This document shows positions 36,852 through 46,621 of a DNA stretch of 64,000 nt, in pieces (within the stretch, counting starts at the first letter, position 1; each line of letters opens with the position of its first letter). The position numbers were made by a program, and so were the translations under genes. Origin of the DNA: Alphaproteobacteria bacterium (GTDB lineage Bacteria; Pseudomonadota; Alphaproteobacteria; Rhodobacterales; Rhodobacteraceae); NCBI GenBank assembly GCA_024280735.1, contig JAJRPO010000025.1, forward strand, positions 124,001-188,000, written 5' to 3'. Under the pieces are notes generated by a model. The model was not told where the DNA came from. It saw only the letters and a list, made by a program, of their open reading frames with translations, and ran no database searches.

Positions 36852-36880
36852 GGCAGGTTAATGGATTTCCCTAACCTGCC
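36852..36880. terminator. Hairpin between convergent aminotransferase and azlD genes
   Basis: GGCAGGTTA (36852-36860) and TAACCTGCC (36872-36880) form a perfect 9-bp stem with an 11-base loop. The right arm contains the azlD stop codon. There is no T-run, so it is a weak or bidirectional terminator candidate only. Confidence 0.45.
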
Positions 36881-37197
36881 AGATATTGCAGCAAATACAA
36901 CGTGCCCATGCCACCAAACACCGCGCCGATCACACTTTTCCACCACATGCCAATGACAAAGGCCACCAGTGCCGCCGCCATGCGCGTGGCGTCCATCTGT
37001 CCACCCGTCGCGGCAGGCCAGACAATCAGCGGCGCGATCAGGCCGGGCAATACGGCAACGGCAGTGTAGCGCAGGTGGCGCAACACCCATTCCGGTAAAT
37101 CACGATCGCCAATCAGGCCAATGAAGGAAAAACGGATGAGGAAAGTGCCGATTGCCAAGCCGACAATCACGATCCAGATGGTGGACTGGTCAGGCAT
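36871..37197 (-). CDS. azlD: AzlD family transport protein
   Basis: A 108-residue membrane protein with about four hydrophobic segments, starting MPDQSTIWIVIVGLAIGTFL. It matches the small AzlD partner of AzlC branched-chain amino acid exporters. ATG 37197 lies inside the end of azlC, 8 bases before its stop, with GGAGG a few bases upstream. The longer frame to 37236 overlaps azlC and is rejected. Confidence 0.87.
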   Translation of the reverse strand: MPDQSTIWIVIVGLAIGTFLIRFSFIGLIGDRDLPEWVLRHLRYTAVAVLPGLIAPLIVWPAATGGQMDATRMAAALVAFVIGMWWKSVIGAVFGGMGTLYLLQYLAG

Positions 37198-37912
37198 GCC
37201 GTTTCCTCCGAGCCAAGAAAACCTCGGCTTGGGCACCTGCGATCATTGCCAAAACAGCCGCAACCAGCAGGCCCATGGAATAGGGTATCCACGCCAGCAT
37301 CAGCGCGACAATAACCGATACCAAAGCCGCCACAATATGCGCAGGCGTGCGCAACATCGGGCCAGTAATCGCAATGAAACAAATCGGCACCGCAAAATCG
37401 AGCGAGAATGCCGGTGGAATTTGCGACCCGAGCAAAGCCCCCACCAAAGTGGCCGCATACCAAAGCGGAGCAACCGGACTCATCGCGCCAAAGAAAAAGG
37501 CCAGTTTTTCGGAGAGGGCCATATCAGGCGTATCCTCGAATTTCTGGATTGAAACCGCGAATGTCTGGTCTACCAAAAAATAACTGAGCCATAATTTGGT
37601 CGACAGCTTGGCCTTGCCAAAATGCGGTACCAGCGCCGCCGAATACATCGCCATACGCAAGTTCACCGCCAACGCAGTAATCAACACAATCGCCGTCGGG
37701 GCATTTTCCGTGAGCAGGGCCAAGGCCGTCAGTTGCGCCGCGCCGGCGATAACCAATACGGTCATGCTCATCAGCTGCGCAATGCTCAGACCGGCCTCTT
37801 GTGCCACCACGCCAAACAGCAAGGCAAAGGGGATAACAACCAGAATAAACGGCGCTCCGGCGCGAAAACCGCTCCAATAAGCGGCGCGAGGATTTGGGTT
37901 TTGATTTGTCAT
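37190..37912 (-). CDS. azlC: AzlC family branched-chain amino acid exporter subunit
   Basis: A 240-residue membrane protein. It has an N-terminal cytoplasmic start (YWSGFRAGAPFILVVIPFALLFGV) and several hydrophobic helices, including MSMTVLVIAGAAQLTAL and LRMAMYSAALVPHFG, which are AzlC landmarks. With azlD it forms an exporter for branched-chain amino acids or related compounds (family knowledge; the substrate here is untested). Divergent from fdhD. Confidence 0.88.
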   Translation of the reverse strand: MTNQNPNPRAAYWSGFRAGAPFILVVIPFALLFGVVAQEAGLSIAQLMSMTVLVIAGAAQLTALALLTENAPTAIVLITALAVNLRMAMYSAALVPHFGKAKLSTKLWLSYFLVDQTFAVSIQKFEDTPDMALSEKLAFFFGAMSPVAPLWYAATLVGALLGSQIPPAFSLDFAVPICFIAITGPMLRTPAHIVAALVSVIVALMLAWIPYSMGLLVAAVLAMIAGAQAEVFLARRKRHA

Positions 37913-37987
37913 GATCCAGAAGGTGCTTGGAAATGCCGAAGCGGCAAACTATCAATCACTCCTAGGATAATTCTGGGAGAGGTGCAA

Positions 37988-38863
37988 ATGAAAGTTAACG
38001 GGTTAATTATTGCCCCCGACCCAACGGCGGCACGCCTGACACGGGTGGTGAGTGGTGTGGATCATCTGGGCCAACCGCAAGAAATTTCAGTGGTCGAAGA
38101 ACGGCCTCTGACGATCTTTCTGAACGGGCAGGAAATTGTCACCGCCATGACAATCGGTGATTACCCGGAATATCTGGCGCTGGGGTTCCTGCGCAATCAG
38201 GGGATGTTGCAGGACGGCGAGGTCGTGCATGGCGTCGACTATGACGAAGAACTGGAAACCGTGGTGGTGCGCACCGATGGCAAGACCAACTATGAGGAAA
38301 AACTGCAAAAGAAAACCCGCACCAGCGGCTGCGCGGTGGGCACAGTATTTGGAGACATGATGGAGGGGCTGGATAAGGTGCGCCTGCCCGACGTGCAGGT
38401 AAAAACCTCATGGCTCTATGACTTGGCAGGGCAGATCAACACCATGCCCAGCCTATATCTGCAAGCGGGAGCGATTCACGGCTCGGTGCTGTGTCAAGGC
38501 AATCAGCCGCTGGTCTATATGGAGGATGTCGGGCGCCACAATGCGGTGGATAAAATTGCCGGCTGGATGCTGTCAGAAAAAGCCGAGGCCGGCGACAAGA
38601 TACTATACACTACCGGTCGGCTGACCTCTGAAATGGTAATCAAAACCGCGCTGATGGGCATTCCGGTGCTGGCCTCCCGCTCTGGCTTCACCGCTTGGGG
38701 CGTGGAGATTGCACGGCAGGTCGGGCTGACCCTGATCGGACGCATGCGCGGCAAACGGTTCATCTGTTTGAACGGGGCCGAGCGGCTGATCTGGGATGCC
38801 GACCTGTCTAAGGTGCCGGATGACAGCAAGAAAAATAGACGAAAGAGTGCAAATAATGACTGA
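37988..38863 (+). CDS. fdhD: Formate dehydrogenase accessory sulfurtransferase FdhD
   Basis: A 291-residue protein. FdhD transfers sulfur from IscS to the bis-MGD cofactor before insertion into formate dehydrogenase. Conserved segments are ERPLTIFLNG, MTIGDYPEYLALGFL, MEDVGRHNAVDKIAG and YTTGRLTSEMVIKTA. The cysteine loop reads TSGCAVGTVFG: the first Cys of the E. coli C-x-x-C pair is kept and the second is replaced by glycine. ATG 37988 has GGGAGAGG upstream; the frame open to 37622 is antisense to azlC. The formate dehydrogenase itself is outside the window. Confidence 0.93.
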   Translation: MKVNGLIIAPDPTAARLTRVVSGVDHLGQPQEISVVEERPLTIFLNGQEIVTAMTIGDYPEYLALGFLRNQGMLQDGEVVHGVDYDEELETVVVRTDGKTNYEEKLQKKTRTSGCAVGTVFGDMMEGLDKVRLPDVQVKTSWLYDLAGQINTMPSLYLQAGAIHGSVLCQGNQPLVYMEDVGRHNAVDKIAGWMLSEKAEAGDKILYTTGRLTSEMVIKTALMGIPVLASRSGFTAWGVEIARQVGLTLIGRMRGKRFICLNGAERLIWDADLSKVPDDSKKNRRKSANND

Positions 38864-39479
38864 GGTTTTGGGGGTAATATTAGCAGGTGGATTATCGCGG
38901 CGCATGGGCGGTGGCGACAAGGGGTTGCTGGCACTGGGCGGGCAAGATTTGCTAACCCGCGTGATTGGGCGACTACAGCCACAAGTTCCGCAAATGATGC
39001 TGAACGCCAATGGTGATCCGGCGCGGTTTGCGGGTTACGGCCTGCCGGTTGTTGCCGATAGTATCGCCGATTTTGCGGGGCCTTTGGCGGGGGTTTTGGC
39101 GGGGTTGGATTGGGCAGCTGAACAGGGGGCCAAACAGATTGTGACGGTAGCCGCTGACACGCCTTTTTATCCTGACAATCTGGTGGCCCGCCTGTTGGAA
39201 ACTGCCAAAGCTGAAAACACCCCGTTGGCCATGGCCGTGACCCCTGATCCCGAACGGGGCCAAGCGCGCCACCCCACCTTTGGCCTGTGGTCTGTGGCCC
39301 TGCGCAATGACCTGCGCGACGCCCTGAACGGTGGCCTGCGCAAAGTGGTCCAATGGACAGCTCCGCATGGCTGCGCCAATGTACAGTTTGAGGCCGCCCC
39401 CTTCGATCCGTTCTTTAATGTCAACACGCCAGCCGATATGGTGGTGGCGGAACAAATGTTACAGGAGTTTGGCTTGTGA
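38856..39479 (+). CDS. mobA: Molybdenum cofactor guanylyltransferase
   Basis: 207 residues. The nucleotidyltransferase signature is GVILAGGLSRRMGGGDKGLL at residues about 6-25. The metal-binding Asp is in TVAADTPFYP, and FFNVNTPADM is near the C-terminus. MobA attaches GMP to molybdopterin to form MGD. ATG 38856 lies 8 bases inside the fdhD end; the longer frame from 38796 is rejected. Confidence 0.95.
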   Translation: MTEVLGVILAGGLSRRMGGGDKGLLALGGQDLLTRVIGRLQPQVPQMMLNANGDPARFAGYGLPVVADSIADFAGPLAGVLAGLDWAAEQGAKQIVTVAADTPFYPDNLVARLLETAKAENTPLAMAVTPDPERGQARHPTFGLWSVALRNDLRDALNGGLRKVVQWTAPHGCANVQFEAAPFDPFFNVNTPADMVVAEQMLQEFGL

Positions 39480-39973
39480 AGGTATTTGGCGTTGTAGGCT
39501 GGAAAAATTCCGGCAAAACAGGATTAGTTGAACGGTTGGTCAGTGAAATCACCGAGCGCGGGTTTAGCGTTTCGACCGTCAAACATGCGCACCACTCGTT
39601 TGATGTGGATCACCCGGGCCGCGACAGTTACCGCCACCGCGACGCGGGCGCGCGCGAAGTCATGCTGACCTCGCGCAATCGCTGGGCCTTGATGCACGAG
39701 CTGAAAGACGCCCCTGAGGAGCCACTGGACGCATTGCTGAAACGGCTTTCTCCTGTTGATCTGGTGCTGATTGAGGGGTTCAAACGCGATGATCATGCAA
39801 AAATCGAATGTCACCGCGCAACAACTGGTAATGGGTTGATTGCAGCCGATGATACTACGGTGGTGGCAGTGGCAGCAGATGTGGCTGTTGACGTAAAGCA
39901 ACCGGTGTTTAATCTGGATGACACAAATGCAATTGCCGATTTTGTACTGCACCACACCGGGCTAACAAAATGA
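39476..39973 (+). CDS. mobB: Molybdopterin-guanine dinucleotide biosynthesis protein B
   Basis: A 165-residue P-loop GTPase. The Walker A is VVGWKNSGKTGLVERL near residues 6-21, and VSTVKHAHHSFDVDHPGRDS and VLIEGFKRD are typical MobB motifs. It assists MobA in MGD formation. The start is GTG 39476, overlapping the mobA stop (GTGA), so the two are translationally coupled. Confidence 0.94.
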   Translation: MKVFGVVGWKNSGKTGLVERLVSEITERGFSVSTVKHAHHSFDVDHPGRDSYRHRDAGAREVMLTSRNRWALMHELKDAPEEPLDALLKRLSPVDLVLIEGFKRDDHAKIECHRATTGNGLIAADDTTVVAVAADVAVDVKQPVFNLDDTNAIADFVLHHTGLTK

Positions 39974-41226
39974 AACCACCGCCGCTAAAAGACGATTGTT
40001 TTTCGATGCCGCCAGGGGTGGCCTGGACCTCTGTTGATGTGGCGCTGGAACGACTGCGTGGCAGTTTACATGCGGTTACCGATTTCGAGACTGTGCCGAT
40101 TTCAGAGGCCGGCGGGCGTATTCTTGCGGCAGATGCTGTGGCCTTGCGCTCCAATCCGCCTTACGCAAATTCTGCAATCGACGGCTATGGTTTTGCCTTT
40201 GACAGCCTACCGAAAGATGATTTGAAGGAAGTGCCCTTGGCGAATGGGCGTTCTGCTGCGGGCAATGCCTATGCGGGAACGGTGGCCGCTGGTCAGGCCT
40301 TGCGCGTTTTGACCGGGGCCAAGGTGCCAGCGGGGGTTGATACGGTTGTGCTTGAGGAGGATTGTTCGATTGAGCAAGATCGCATCGCCTTTCGCGCAGG
40401 CCTGAAAAAGGGCGCCAATGTACGTTTGGCGGGTGAGGATATGGTGAAAGGTGCCGCCGCGCTCGCTGCCGGACATCACTTGCAAGCACAAGATATAGCG
40501 CTGCTGTGTTCTGTTGGTATCAGTGAGGTTTCGGTGCGAAAACCCTTGCGAGTGGCCGTATTATCGACAGGAGATGAGGTTGTACCAGCAGGGACTGCGG
40601 CAACTGAGACCCAAATATTTGACGCCAACCGCCCGATGTTGCTGGAGGTTATTCGCAAATGGGGGTTTCAGCCTGTTGACCTTGGACATGTCCGCGATGA
40701 CCCTAAACTGGTGCGCGCCGCCTTGGATAAAGGGGCGGCAAAAGCCGATGCCATTTTGACCAGCGGCGGTGCCTCGGCAGGCGATGAGGATCATATTTCC
40801 GCCGTGCTGACCAAATATGCAAACCTACAAACATGGCGCATAGCAATCAAACCGGGGCGACCTTTGGCGCTGGCCATGTGGGACGGGGTGCCCGTTTTTG
40901 GCCTGCCCGGAAATCCGGTTGCGGCCTTTGTGTGCACGCTGGTCTTTGCGCGGCCCGCGTTGATGGTTCTGTCAGGGCAGAATTGGATGGAGCCGCAGGG
41001 GTTTGACCTGCCCGCCGCCTTTAGTAAAAATAAGAAACCCGGACGGCGTGAATTTCCGCGGGCGCGGGTTCGGGATGGTATAGTTGAGATTTTCAAGTCT
41101 GAGGGGTCCGGTCGGGTTTCTGGGTTAAGCTGGGCTGAGGGTCTGGCAGAATTGGGCGACGAGGCGCAGAATATTAGGCTTGGGGATAGGGTTCGGTATT
41201 ATCCTTTTGCGGCTTATGGATTGTAG
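39970..41226 (+). CDS. moeA: Molybdopterin molybdenumtransferase MoeA
   Basis: A 418-residue protein. Conserved blocks are ISEAGGRILAADAVA near the N-terminus, NSAIDGYGF, VLTGAKVPAGVDTVV, VAVLSTGDEVVPAGT, ILTSGGASAGDEDH and GLPGNPVAAFVC. MoeA ligates molybdate to adenylylated molybdopterin. It overlaps mobB by 4 bases (ATGA), completing a coupled fdhD-mobA-mobB-moeA operon dedicated to formate dehydrogenase-type cofactor. Confidence 0.95.
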   Translation: MKPPPLKDDCFSMPPGVAWTSVDVALERLRGSLHAVTDFETVPISEAGGRILAADAVALRSNPPYANSAIDGYGFAFDSLPKDDLKEVPLANGRSAAGNAYAGTVAAGQALRVLTGAKVPAGVDTVVLEEDCSIEQDRIAFRAGLKKGANVRLAGEDMVKGAAALAAGHHLQAQDIALLCSVGISEVSVRKPLRVAVLSTGDEVVPAGTAATETQIFDANRPMLLEVIRKWGFQPVDLGHVRDDPKLVRAALDKGAAKADAILTSGGASAGDEDHISAVLTKYANLQTWRIAIKPGRPLALAMWDGVPVFGLPGNPVAAFVCTLVFARPALMVLSGQNWMEPQGFDLPAAFSKNKKPGRREFPRARVRDGIVEIFKSEGSGRVSGLSWAEGLAELGDEAQNIRLGDRVRYYPFAAYGL

Positions 41227-41274
41227 GGTCGAGAAGGAAACTCCGTCTGCGAAGACTCTCCCTTTTTAAATCAG

Positions 41275-41916
41275 CTACTGCTTGTTACTGAACGTCTCTG
41301 TCATTTGAGCAAGATCGCTGTCGAGCAACCAATTGTGATACTCTGCAAAGATGCTCATCAGTGGTGTCTTTTCAACTGAGACAACATCCATACCGCGATC
41401 ATCATAAACGTGTAGAGCCAACCCATTTTCAACATCAACCAAATACACACTCAAACCTCGGGTACTAGGGCGAATTCCCAATTCTGGAGCTATGCACAGC
41501 CAAATTATTTCAGCCATCATCTGTTTGTCTTTGAGTAGCGCCATATCCCAATGGCGAAACAAATCGCTATCGAACTCAGCAATGGGCACTTCATCAACCT
41601 GCGGAGTTTTGCCCAAATAGTCGAACTTTGAACGGCTCAGGCCACACAACTTGAAAGGTTTAAGGCGCTTTTTATCAAGTTGCACTGTACCATAGCTGGC
41701 TACAAGAATACAAACTTCAGCAGATTGGCTGAAAAGGACTTGAGAGATAGTCCTAGCCCTTTCAAACGCTTGAATAAAACGACGCAACGGACGGTTTACC
41801 CCAATCCCATTTCCACCCAATTCAAATCTCAATGCATGGTCAAACTCATAGAACATGGCATGAGGGAATTCGCGGATGCCAAATTTTTTCTGAATTTTTG
41901 TAAAATCGTGTTTCAT
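41275..41916 (-). CDS. DUF3885-like protein of unknown function
   Basis: 213 residues. The first half (FPHAMFYEFDHALRFELGG, then FIQAFERARTISQVLF and EVCILVASYG) resembles the DUF3885 domain pattern; I am moderately sure. There are no signal peptide, membrane segments or catalytic motifs that I recognise. Base composition is visibly AT-richer than the neighbouring moeA and M48 genes. It stands alone between convergent moeA and the upstream protease gene, a position compatible with a laterally acquired single gene. No toxin partner is visible. Confidence 0.6.
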   Translation of the reverse strand: MKHDFTKIQKKFGIREFPHAMFYEFDHALRFELGGNGIGVNRPLRRFIQAFERARTISQVLFSQSAEVCILVASYGTVQLDKKRLKPFKLCGLSRSKFDYLGKTPQVDEVPIAEFDSDLFRHWDMALLKDKQMMAEIIWLCIAPELGIRPSTRGLSVYLVDVENGLALHVYDDRGMDVVSVEKTPLMSIFAEYHNWLLDSDLAQMTETFSNKQ

Positions 41917-41956
41917 TGGAATTAGTTAACCTTTAGCGCAATTAGTTTCAATAATC

Positions 41957-43069
41957 CTATCCACAAATCCCCCGCAAATCCTGCCATTCAGCCTTTGTCA
42001 GTATCGCCTCAAAATCATCCACCGACACCGCACTAGCGTCCCTTGCCGCCTTTGCCCTGCCTGCCAAATTTGGATGGCTTGCCAGATGCGACATCAACCC
42101 TTTGTCGTCGCCATTCTTCTTTTTCAACTTGTCAAAGAAATCCCCCATTGGGGCCGAAGGCAGGCCAGTTTTGCGTAGAACCCCGTGAGCGTAGACATCT
42201 GCGCCAGTTTCTGCCGCTTGGGCGTATGACGCGTTGATCAGGCGTTCGGTCACTACCAGCGTGGCGAAACCGCCCGCGAAATCGCCGAATACCATGCCGA
42301 GTATTCCCGCCGAGCCTGCCGAGCGTAGTGTCAGGCGGGTGGGGTCGCGGTGAAAGACGTGGCCGATTTCATGGGCCAGCACGCCTGCAACCTCTTCCGG
42401 TGTATCAGACGCCTTGATCAATCCGTCAAAAATCACGACGTTGCCACCGGGCACGGCAAAAGCGTTCACCATTTTGTGGTCGAAGACCTGCACATTCAAA
42501 TCATAGGGAATATCCGCGCCTTCCGTCAGGCGGGCAATCATTTTGTCCAGCGCTTTGACCCCCGCCTTATCGGTGCAGGTCAGGCTTTTTTGTGATCCCA
42601 GCATGAAGCGCTCAATCTGTTTGAGCGCGGTGCGCCCCAACGCCGCTTCCCGTTGGGGCGGAATCATGGTGGCCAGTTGATCCGACATTGCAGGCAGAAT
42701 CACCAGCAAGATCAAAGCAACCGAGGCCGCCGCCCCGCCGCCCCAAAACATCAGCTTGCGCAGCATGGTTTTTTTTACGGGACGTTTGCGCAGGTTGGGG
42801 CTGATCTGGCGGATCACATCCTCGGCGTGGCCGTGGGGGATGATCAGGCGGGCCTCACCTTCCCCATCAAGTTGCAGCACGATACCCTCATCGCGGGCCT
42901 GATCCGTGAGTTCGCGCAGCGCCAATGTGGGCCAGTAAAGGGGCGGTTTGTCCGGCTGCACAATTTCCAAAGCGGGCGCGCCAAGGTGGTCGCAAACCGT
43001 AACGGCAACCATATGCACACGTGCCGATTGGCCGTCAAAATACTTTGCGGTGACGTCTGAACGAAACAT
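41957..43069 (-). CDS. M48 family metalloprotease, membrane-anchored
   Basis: 370 residues. An N-terminal soluble domain of about 105 residues precedes a transmembrane helix (about 113-132, GGAAASVALILLVILPA). The M48 protease domain has the zinc motif HEIGHVFHRD and the downstream Glu ligand region YAQAAETGADVYA. It is probably oriented with the catalytic domain on the periplasmic side, like BepA relatives (inference). It follows the DUF898 gene by 9 bases, suggesting a joint role in envelope quality control. Confidence 0.88.
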   Translation of the reverse strand: MFRSDVTAKYFDGQSARVHMVAVTVCDHLGAPALEIVQPDKPPLYWPTLALRELTDQARDEGIVLQLDGEGEARLIIPHGHAEDVIRQISPNLRKRPVKKTMLRKLMFWGGGAAASVALILLVILPAMSDQLATMIPPQREAALGRTALKQIERFMLGSQKSLTCTDKAGVKALDKMIARLTEGADIPYDLNVQVFDHKMVNAFAVPGGNVVIFDGLIKASDTPEEVAGVLAHEIGHVFHRDPTRLTLRSAGSAGILGMVFGDFAGGFATLVVTERLINASYAQAAETGADVYAHGVLRKTGLPSAPMGDFFDKLKKKNGDDKGLMSHLASHPNLAGRAKAARDASAVSVDDFEAILTKAEWQDLRGICG

Positions 43070-43078
43070 ATCAACCTC

Positions 43079-44356
43079 CTATATTGCGGCACCCACATCA
43101 AGCGCGTCGGCAAAGCCTTCGGCCTCGACCATTTCATCGCGGGACCTTTGTTCGATTTCATGCAAGGCGTCCGCGTTCAAGATGCGGGTATTCACGACGA
43201 AATGCGCCAGAATGGGCTGCGTAACAAAGATGATATAGAACACGCCGAACATGCCCATAATCAGCAAATACACAAACACCGCATAGGCGATTTCAAAGGG
43301 GTCCAGCGTCATTAACGCGCCAAACACGTCCGCCTCTAGGCTGATGTCGGAAAACCCGAATACTGCGCCGATTATTGAGGCTGCGAGCAACACTAGCAAA
43401 GCGCAAATCAATGTCAGGAAAGTTCCCCACACTCGGCGCCAGAACACCCGCCACGGAACCGGGTGAGAAGTGAAGCCAACACTATCCCCCAGTTTTTTAG
43501 TTTCAGCCAACAGGCGAAAAGAGGTGACGCTATAGTAGACGTATCCATAAAACATCCAAAACCCGCTGAGGAATAATATCGGCACTAAGCGAAGAACAAA
43601 TAACCCAGCAGCGATTTCGTCACCGCTGGAGAGCGATTGGATTGAAACGCTGTCGTCCCAAAAGGCCCAGACCACGCCCAGAATGAGTATACCCACAGCA
43701 ATAAAAATATGGCGCATGGCGCGGTATAGCATAGGCCAACTGCCGCCTTGGGCGAGGCGGGTATCGCCGTACCAAGTGCGGTCGATCTTGTATTTCTCTA
43801 ACCAGAATGTTTTGCGTGGCAGCAGCAGCCCAAGGCTAATAACCACCAAAAACCAATGACCCATGGCGCGCCAGACATATCCCCAAGCGGCTGCCTCTAC
43901 GCCGAACCGGATGCCCCGCCAGCGGGTGCGCGACAGGATATATCGCCGCGCGCGGTATTGGGCGTAAAAGATGAAGGGCAACAAAGCCAGCAGCGAAGCT
44001 TGAGCGAAAAGCACGCGAAAGACCATGTCTTCGGGTTTGGTTCCGCCGCTGAACAGAGACAGGCCAGCGAAACTTAGGAACAGTTGAAACATGCCGAGGT
44101 AAATCGCCAAAAAGGCCACGGCAATCAGAAAGCCCAGCAGTTTTTCCAGCCCGTTTCCCGTGTACTCCAACGGATCACCACCGGGTGCTGTAGCGGACCA
44201 GAAATAACTGCGCACCCGTGTTTTTGCCCAAAAGCGATAGAGCCCGAGAGTCAAAACCGTTAAAATAGTATTCACCAAAGACAGCCTGAACAGCGGGCCT
44301 TTTTTGCCTCGATAGACAAAGCTCAGTTCGTTGTCTCTTTGAAATGCGTTGGCCAT
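43079..44356 (-). CDS. DUF898 (YjgN-type) inner-membrane protein
   Basis: A 425-residue polytopic membrane protein with about eight hydrophobic segments. The DUF898 signature is at the N-terminus (FVYRGKKGPLFRLSLVN, then LTLGLYRFWAKTRVRSYFW) and recurs later (WRGIRFGVEAAAWGYVWRA, YGDTRLAQGG). The function is unknown. YjgN proteins frequently neighbour M48 peptidases, as here. It lies 12 bases downstream of parC. Confidence 0.85.
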   Translation of the reverse strand: MANAFQRDNELSFVYRGKKGPLFRLSLVNTILTVLTLGLYRFWAKTRVRSYFWSATAPGGDPLEYTGNGLEKLLGFLIAVAFLAIYLGMFQLFLSFAGLSLFSGGTKPEDMVFRVLFAQASLLALLPFIFYAQYRARRYILSRTRWRGIRFGVEAAAWGYVWRAMGHWFLVVISLGLLLPRKTFWLEKYKIDRTWYGDTRLAQGGSWPMLYRAMRHIFIAVGILILGVVWAFWDDSVSIQSLSSGDEIAAGLFVLRLVPILFLSGFWMFYGYVYYSVTSFRLLAETKKLGDSVGFTSHPVPWRVFWRRVWGTFLTLICALLVLLAASIIGAVFGFSDISLEADVFGALMTLDPFEIAYAVFVYLLIMGMFGVFYIIFVTQPILAHFVVNTRILNADALHEIEQRSRDEMVEAEGFADALDVGAAI

Positions 44357-44368
44357 AATACCCGCCTT

Positions 44369-46621
44369 TTAAAACTTGTTATTCCTTGGAAAACCGCGGG
44401 GTGCCATACGGCCTGCACTGGCCCGTTTTCCCATCCATTCAGCCAATTCCATCTCTGTGCGGGTACGACCAGCGGGATCAAGCCAGCTTAGCCCCTCCAC
44501 CAGATTAAAGGTAATCGCATCATTCAACCCGCCGTCTTTGTATTTCTGCAAACGCACACCTTTGCCACGGCCCATTTCCGGCAACTCGCTCACTGGGAAC
44601 ACCAACACTTTGCGGTTCTCGCCAACGCAGGCGATGTGGTCGCCAACAACCGAAATACAGACCAACGCCTGAATATCCTCTTTGACGTTAAGCACCTGCT
44701 TACCACTGCGAGTTTGGGCGATCACGTCATTTTCTGCCACGATAAACCCGTCCCCCGCGCTTGAAGCCATTAGCAATTTACGCCCTTGTTGGTGGATAAA
44801 CAAATCCATCATCTCGGTCTCATTCGGCAAATCCACCATCAAACGCACAGGTTCGCCCATGCCACGCCCGCCGGGCAAAGTGCTGCCCATCAGCGTGTAA
44901 AACCGCCCGTTGCTTCCCAGCAGCAATAATTTGTCGGTAGTTTCCGCGTGCAACATAAAGCGCGGCTCATCGCCGTCTTTGAACTTCAACTTGGTCTGTT
45001 GTTCTGGTGTAATGTGGCCCTTTAGCGCACGTATCCAACCCATTTTGGAACAAACGACTGTGATCGGCTCTTTCTCGATCATCGCCTCAATCGGCACTTC
45101 CTCAAAGTCAGGCGCATCCGCCAGTTCTGTACGCCTTGTGCCAAAATCAGAATTCTTGCCGAATTCCTTGCGCACTTCGCGCAACTGCTCAATGATACGA
45201 CGCCATTGCAAATCTTCGCTGGCGACCAATTCTTCTAATCCAGCACGTTCTTGCTGCAAGGCATCCCGCTCAGTCCGCAGTTCCATCTCTTCTAGCTTAC
45301 GCAGGGACCGCAGGCGCATGTTCAAAATTGCCTCGGCCTGCACATCTGTCAGGGTGAACTCCGCGATCATCATCGCTTTCGGTTCATCCTCGTAGCGGAT
45401 AATTTCAATCACCCGATCAAGGTTGAGAAAGGCAATGATATAGCCCTCCAACACCTCAAGGCGGGCGTCAATCTTGCCAAGACGGTAATTAGAGCGACGG
45501 ATCAGGACTTCACGGCGGTGATCGATAAAAGCGCGCAGCACCTCTTTCATCGAACAGACCTTCGGCGTACGCCCGTCAATCAACACGTTCATGTTCATGC
45601 TAAAACGGGTTTCCAGATCGGACAGACGGAACAGGGTTTCCATCAAAACGGTCTGGTCAACGGTTTTCGCGCGTGGTTCCAGAACAATGCGGATGTCCTC
45701 TGCGCTCTCGTCGCGCACATCGGCCAAAATAGGAATGCGTTTGGCGTTTATCAGCTCGGCGATTTTCTCGATCAGTTTGGATTTCTGTACTTGATAGGGA
45801 ATTTCGGTGACAATGATTTGCCACTGACCACGGGGTAATTCTTCCACCTCCCAACGGGCGCGGGTGCGAAAGGAACCCCGCCCAGTGCGATACGCCTCGA
45901 GGATATTCTCGCGCGGCTCCACCAGAATACCGCCGGTCGGAAAATCCGGTCCGGGCACAAAATCCAGCAGGGTTTCGTCGCGGGCATTCGGAGTTTTGAT
46001 CAAGTGGATTGCAGCGGCGCACAGTTCACCAATATTATGCGGCGGAATATTTGTCGCCATGCCCACGGCAATGCCGGATGACCCATTGGCCAGCAGGTTG
46101 GGAAATGTCGCGGGCAAAACCACGGGTTCGGTTAGGCGGCCATCGTAATTATCGCGGAAATCAACCGCGTCCTCTGACAGGCCCACCAGCATTGCCTCTG
46201 CAACAGCGGTCATGCGGGCCTCGGTGTAACGGCTGGCAGCGGGGTTGTCGCCATCGATATTACCAAAGTTGCCCTGACCATCAACCATCGGATAACGCAC
46301 GTTGAAATCCTGCGCCAAACGCGCCATCGCATCGTAAATCGCCGCATCGCCATGCGGGTGGAAATCCCCCATGGTGTCGCCGCTGATCTTGGCCGATTTC
46401 AGGAAACCGCCGGTCGAGGACAGCTTGAGCCTGCTCATGGCATAAAGAATCCGCCGGTGAACCGGTTTCAGCCCGTCACGCGCATCCGGCAGCGCCCGGT
46501 GCATAATTGTGGACAGGGCATAGTTCAAATACCGCTCTCCCAGCGCCCGGCGCAGGGTTTCGGTTACGGTCAGCCCGTCGTCGTCTTCGGGTGTATCGGT
46601 GTCGTCAGTCAAATCAGCCAT
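44369..46621 (-). CDS. parC: DNA topoisomerase IV subunit A
   Basis: A 750-residue type IIA topoisomerase subunit that decatenates chromosomes. The catalytic tyrosine is in the [11 protein letters not shown] segment. The quinolone-contact region reads [14 protein letters not shown], with Ala where E. coli ParC has Ser80 and Asp in place of Glu84. C-terminal beta-pinwheel blades follow (for example [19 protein letters not shown]). ATG 46621 ([15 protein letters not shown]) is chosen over the non-ATG extension to 46681. It is the first gene ahead of DUF898 and M48, divergent from an SDR gene. Confidence 0.95.
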   Translation of the reverse strand: MADLTDDTDTPEDDDGLTVTETLRRALGERYLNYALSTIMHRALPDARDGLKPVHRRILYAMSRLKLSSTGGFLKSAKISGDTMGDFHPHGDAAIYDAMARLAQDFNVRYPMVDGQGNFGNIDGDNPAASRYTEARMTAVAEAMLVGLSEDAVDFRDNYDGRLTEPVVLPATFPNLLANGSSGIAVGMATNIPPHNIGELCAAAIHLIKTPNARDETLLDFVPGPDFPTGGILVEPRENILEAYRTGRGSFRTRARWEVEELPRGQWQIIVTEIPYQVQKSKLIEKIAELINAKRIPILADVRDESAEDIRIVLEPRAKTVDQTVLMETLFRLSDLETRFSMNMNVLIDGRTPKVCSMKEVLRAFIDHRREVLIRRSNYRLGKIDARLEVLEGYIIAFLNLDRVIEIIRYEDEPKAMMIAEFTLTDVQAEAILNMRLRSLRKLEEMELRTERDALQQERAGLEELVASEDLQWRRIIEQLREVRKEFGKNSDFGTRRTELADAPDFEEVPIEAMIEKEPITVVCSKMGWIRALKGHITPEQQTKLKFKDGDEPRFMLHAETTDKLLLLGSNGRFYTLMGSTLPGGRGMGEPVRLMVDLPNETEMMDLFIHQQGRKLLMASSAGDGFIVAENDVIAQTRSGKQVLNVKEDIQALVCISVVGDHIACVGENRKVLVFPVSELPEMGRGKGVRLQKYKDGGLNDAITFNLVEGLSWLDPAGRTRTEMELAEWMGKRASAGRMAPRGFPRNNKF

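Noticed and set aside
37622-37987. Extended N-terminus of fdhD
   Set aside because: The extra 122 codons are antisense to azlC and arginine/glutamine-rich; ATG 37988 has a good ribosome-binding site and starts the conserved domain.
41227-41274. Terminator after moeA
   Set aside because: A T-run is present (CCCTTTTT near 41260) but the preceding stem is imperfect and I could not support it by eye.
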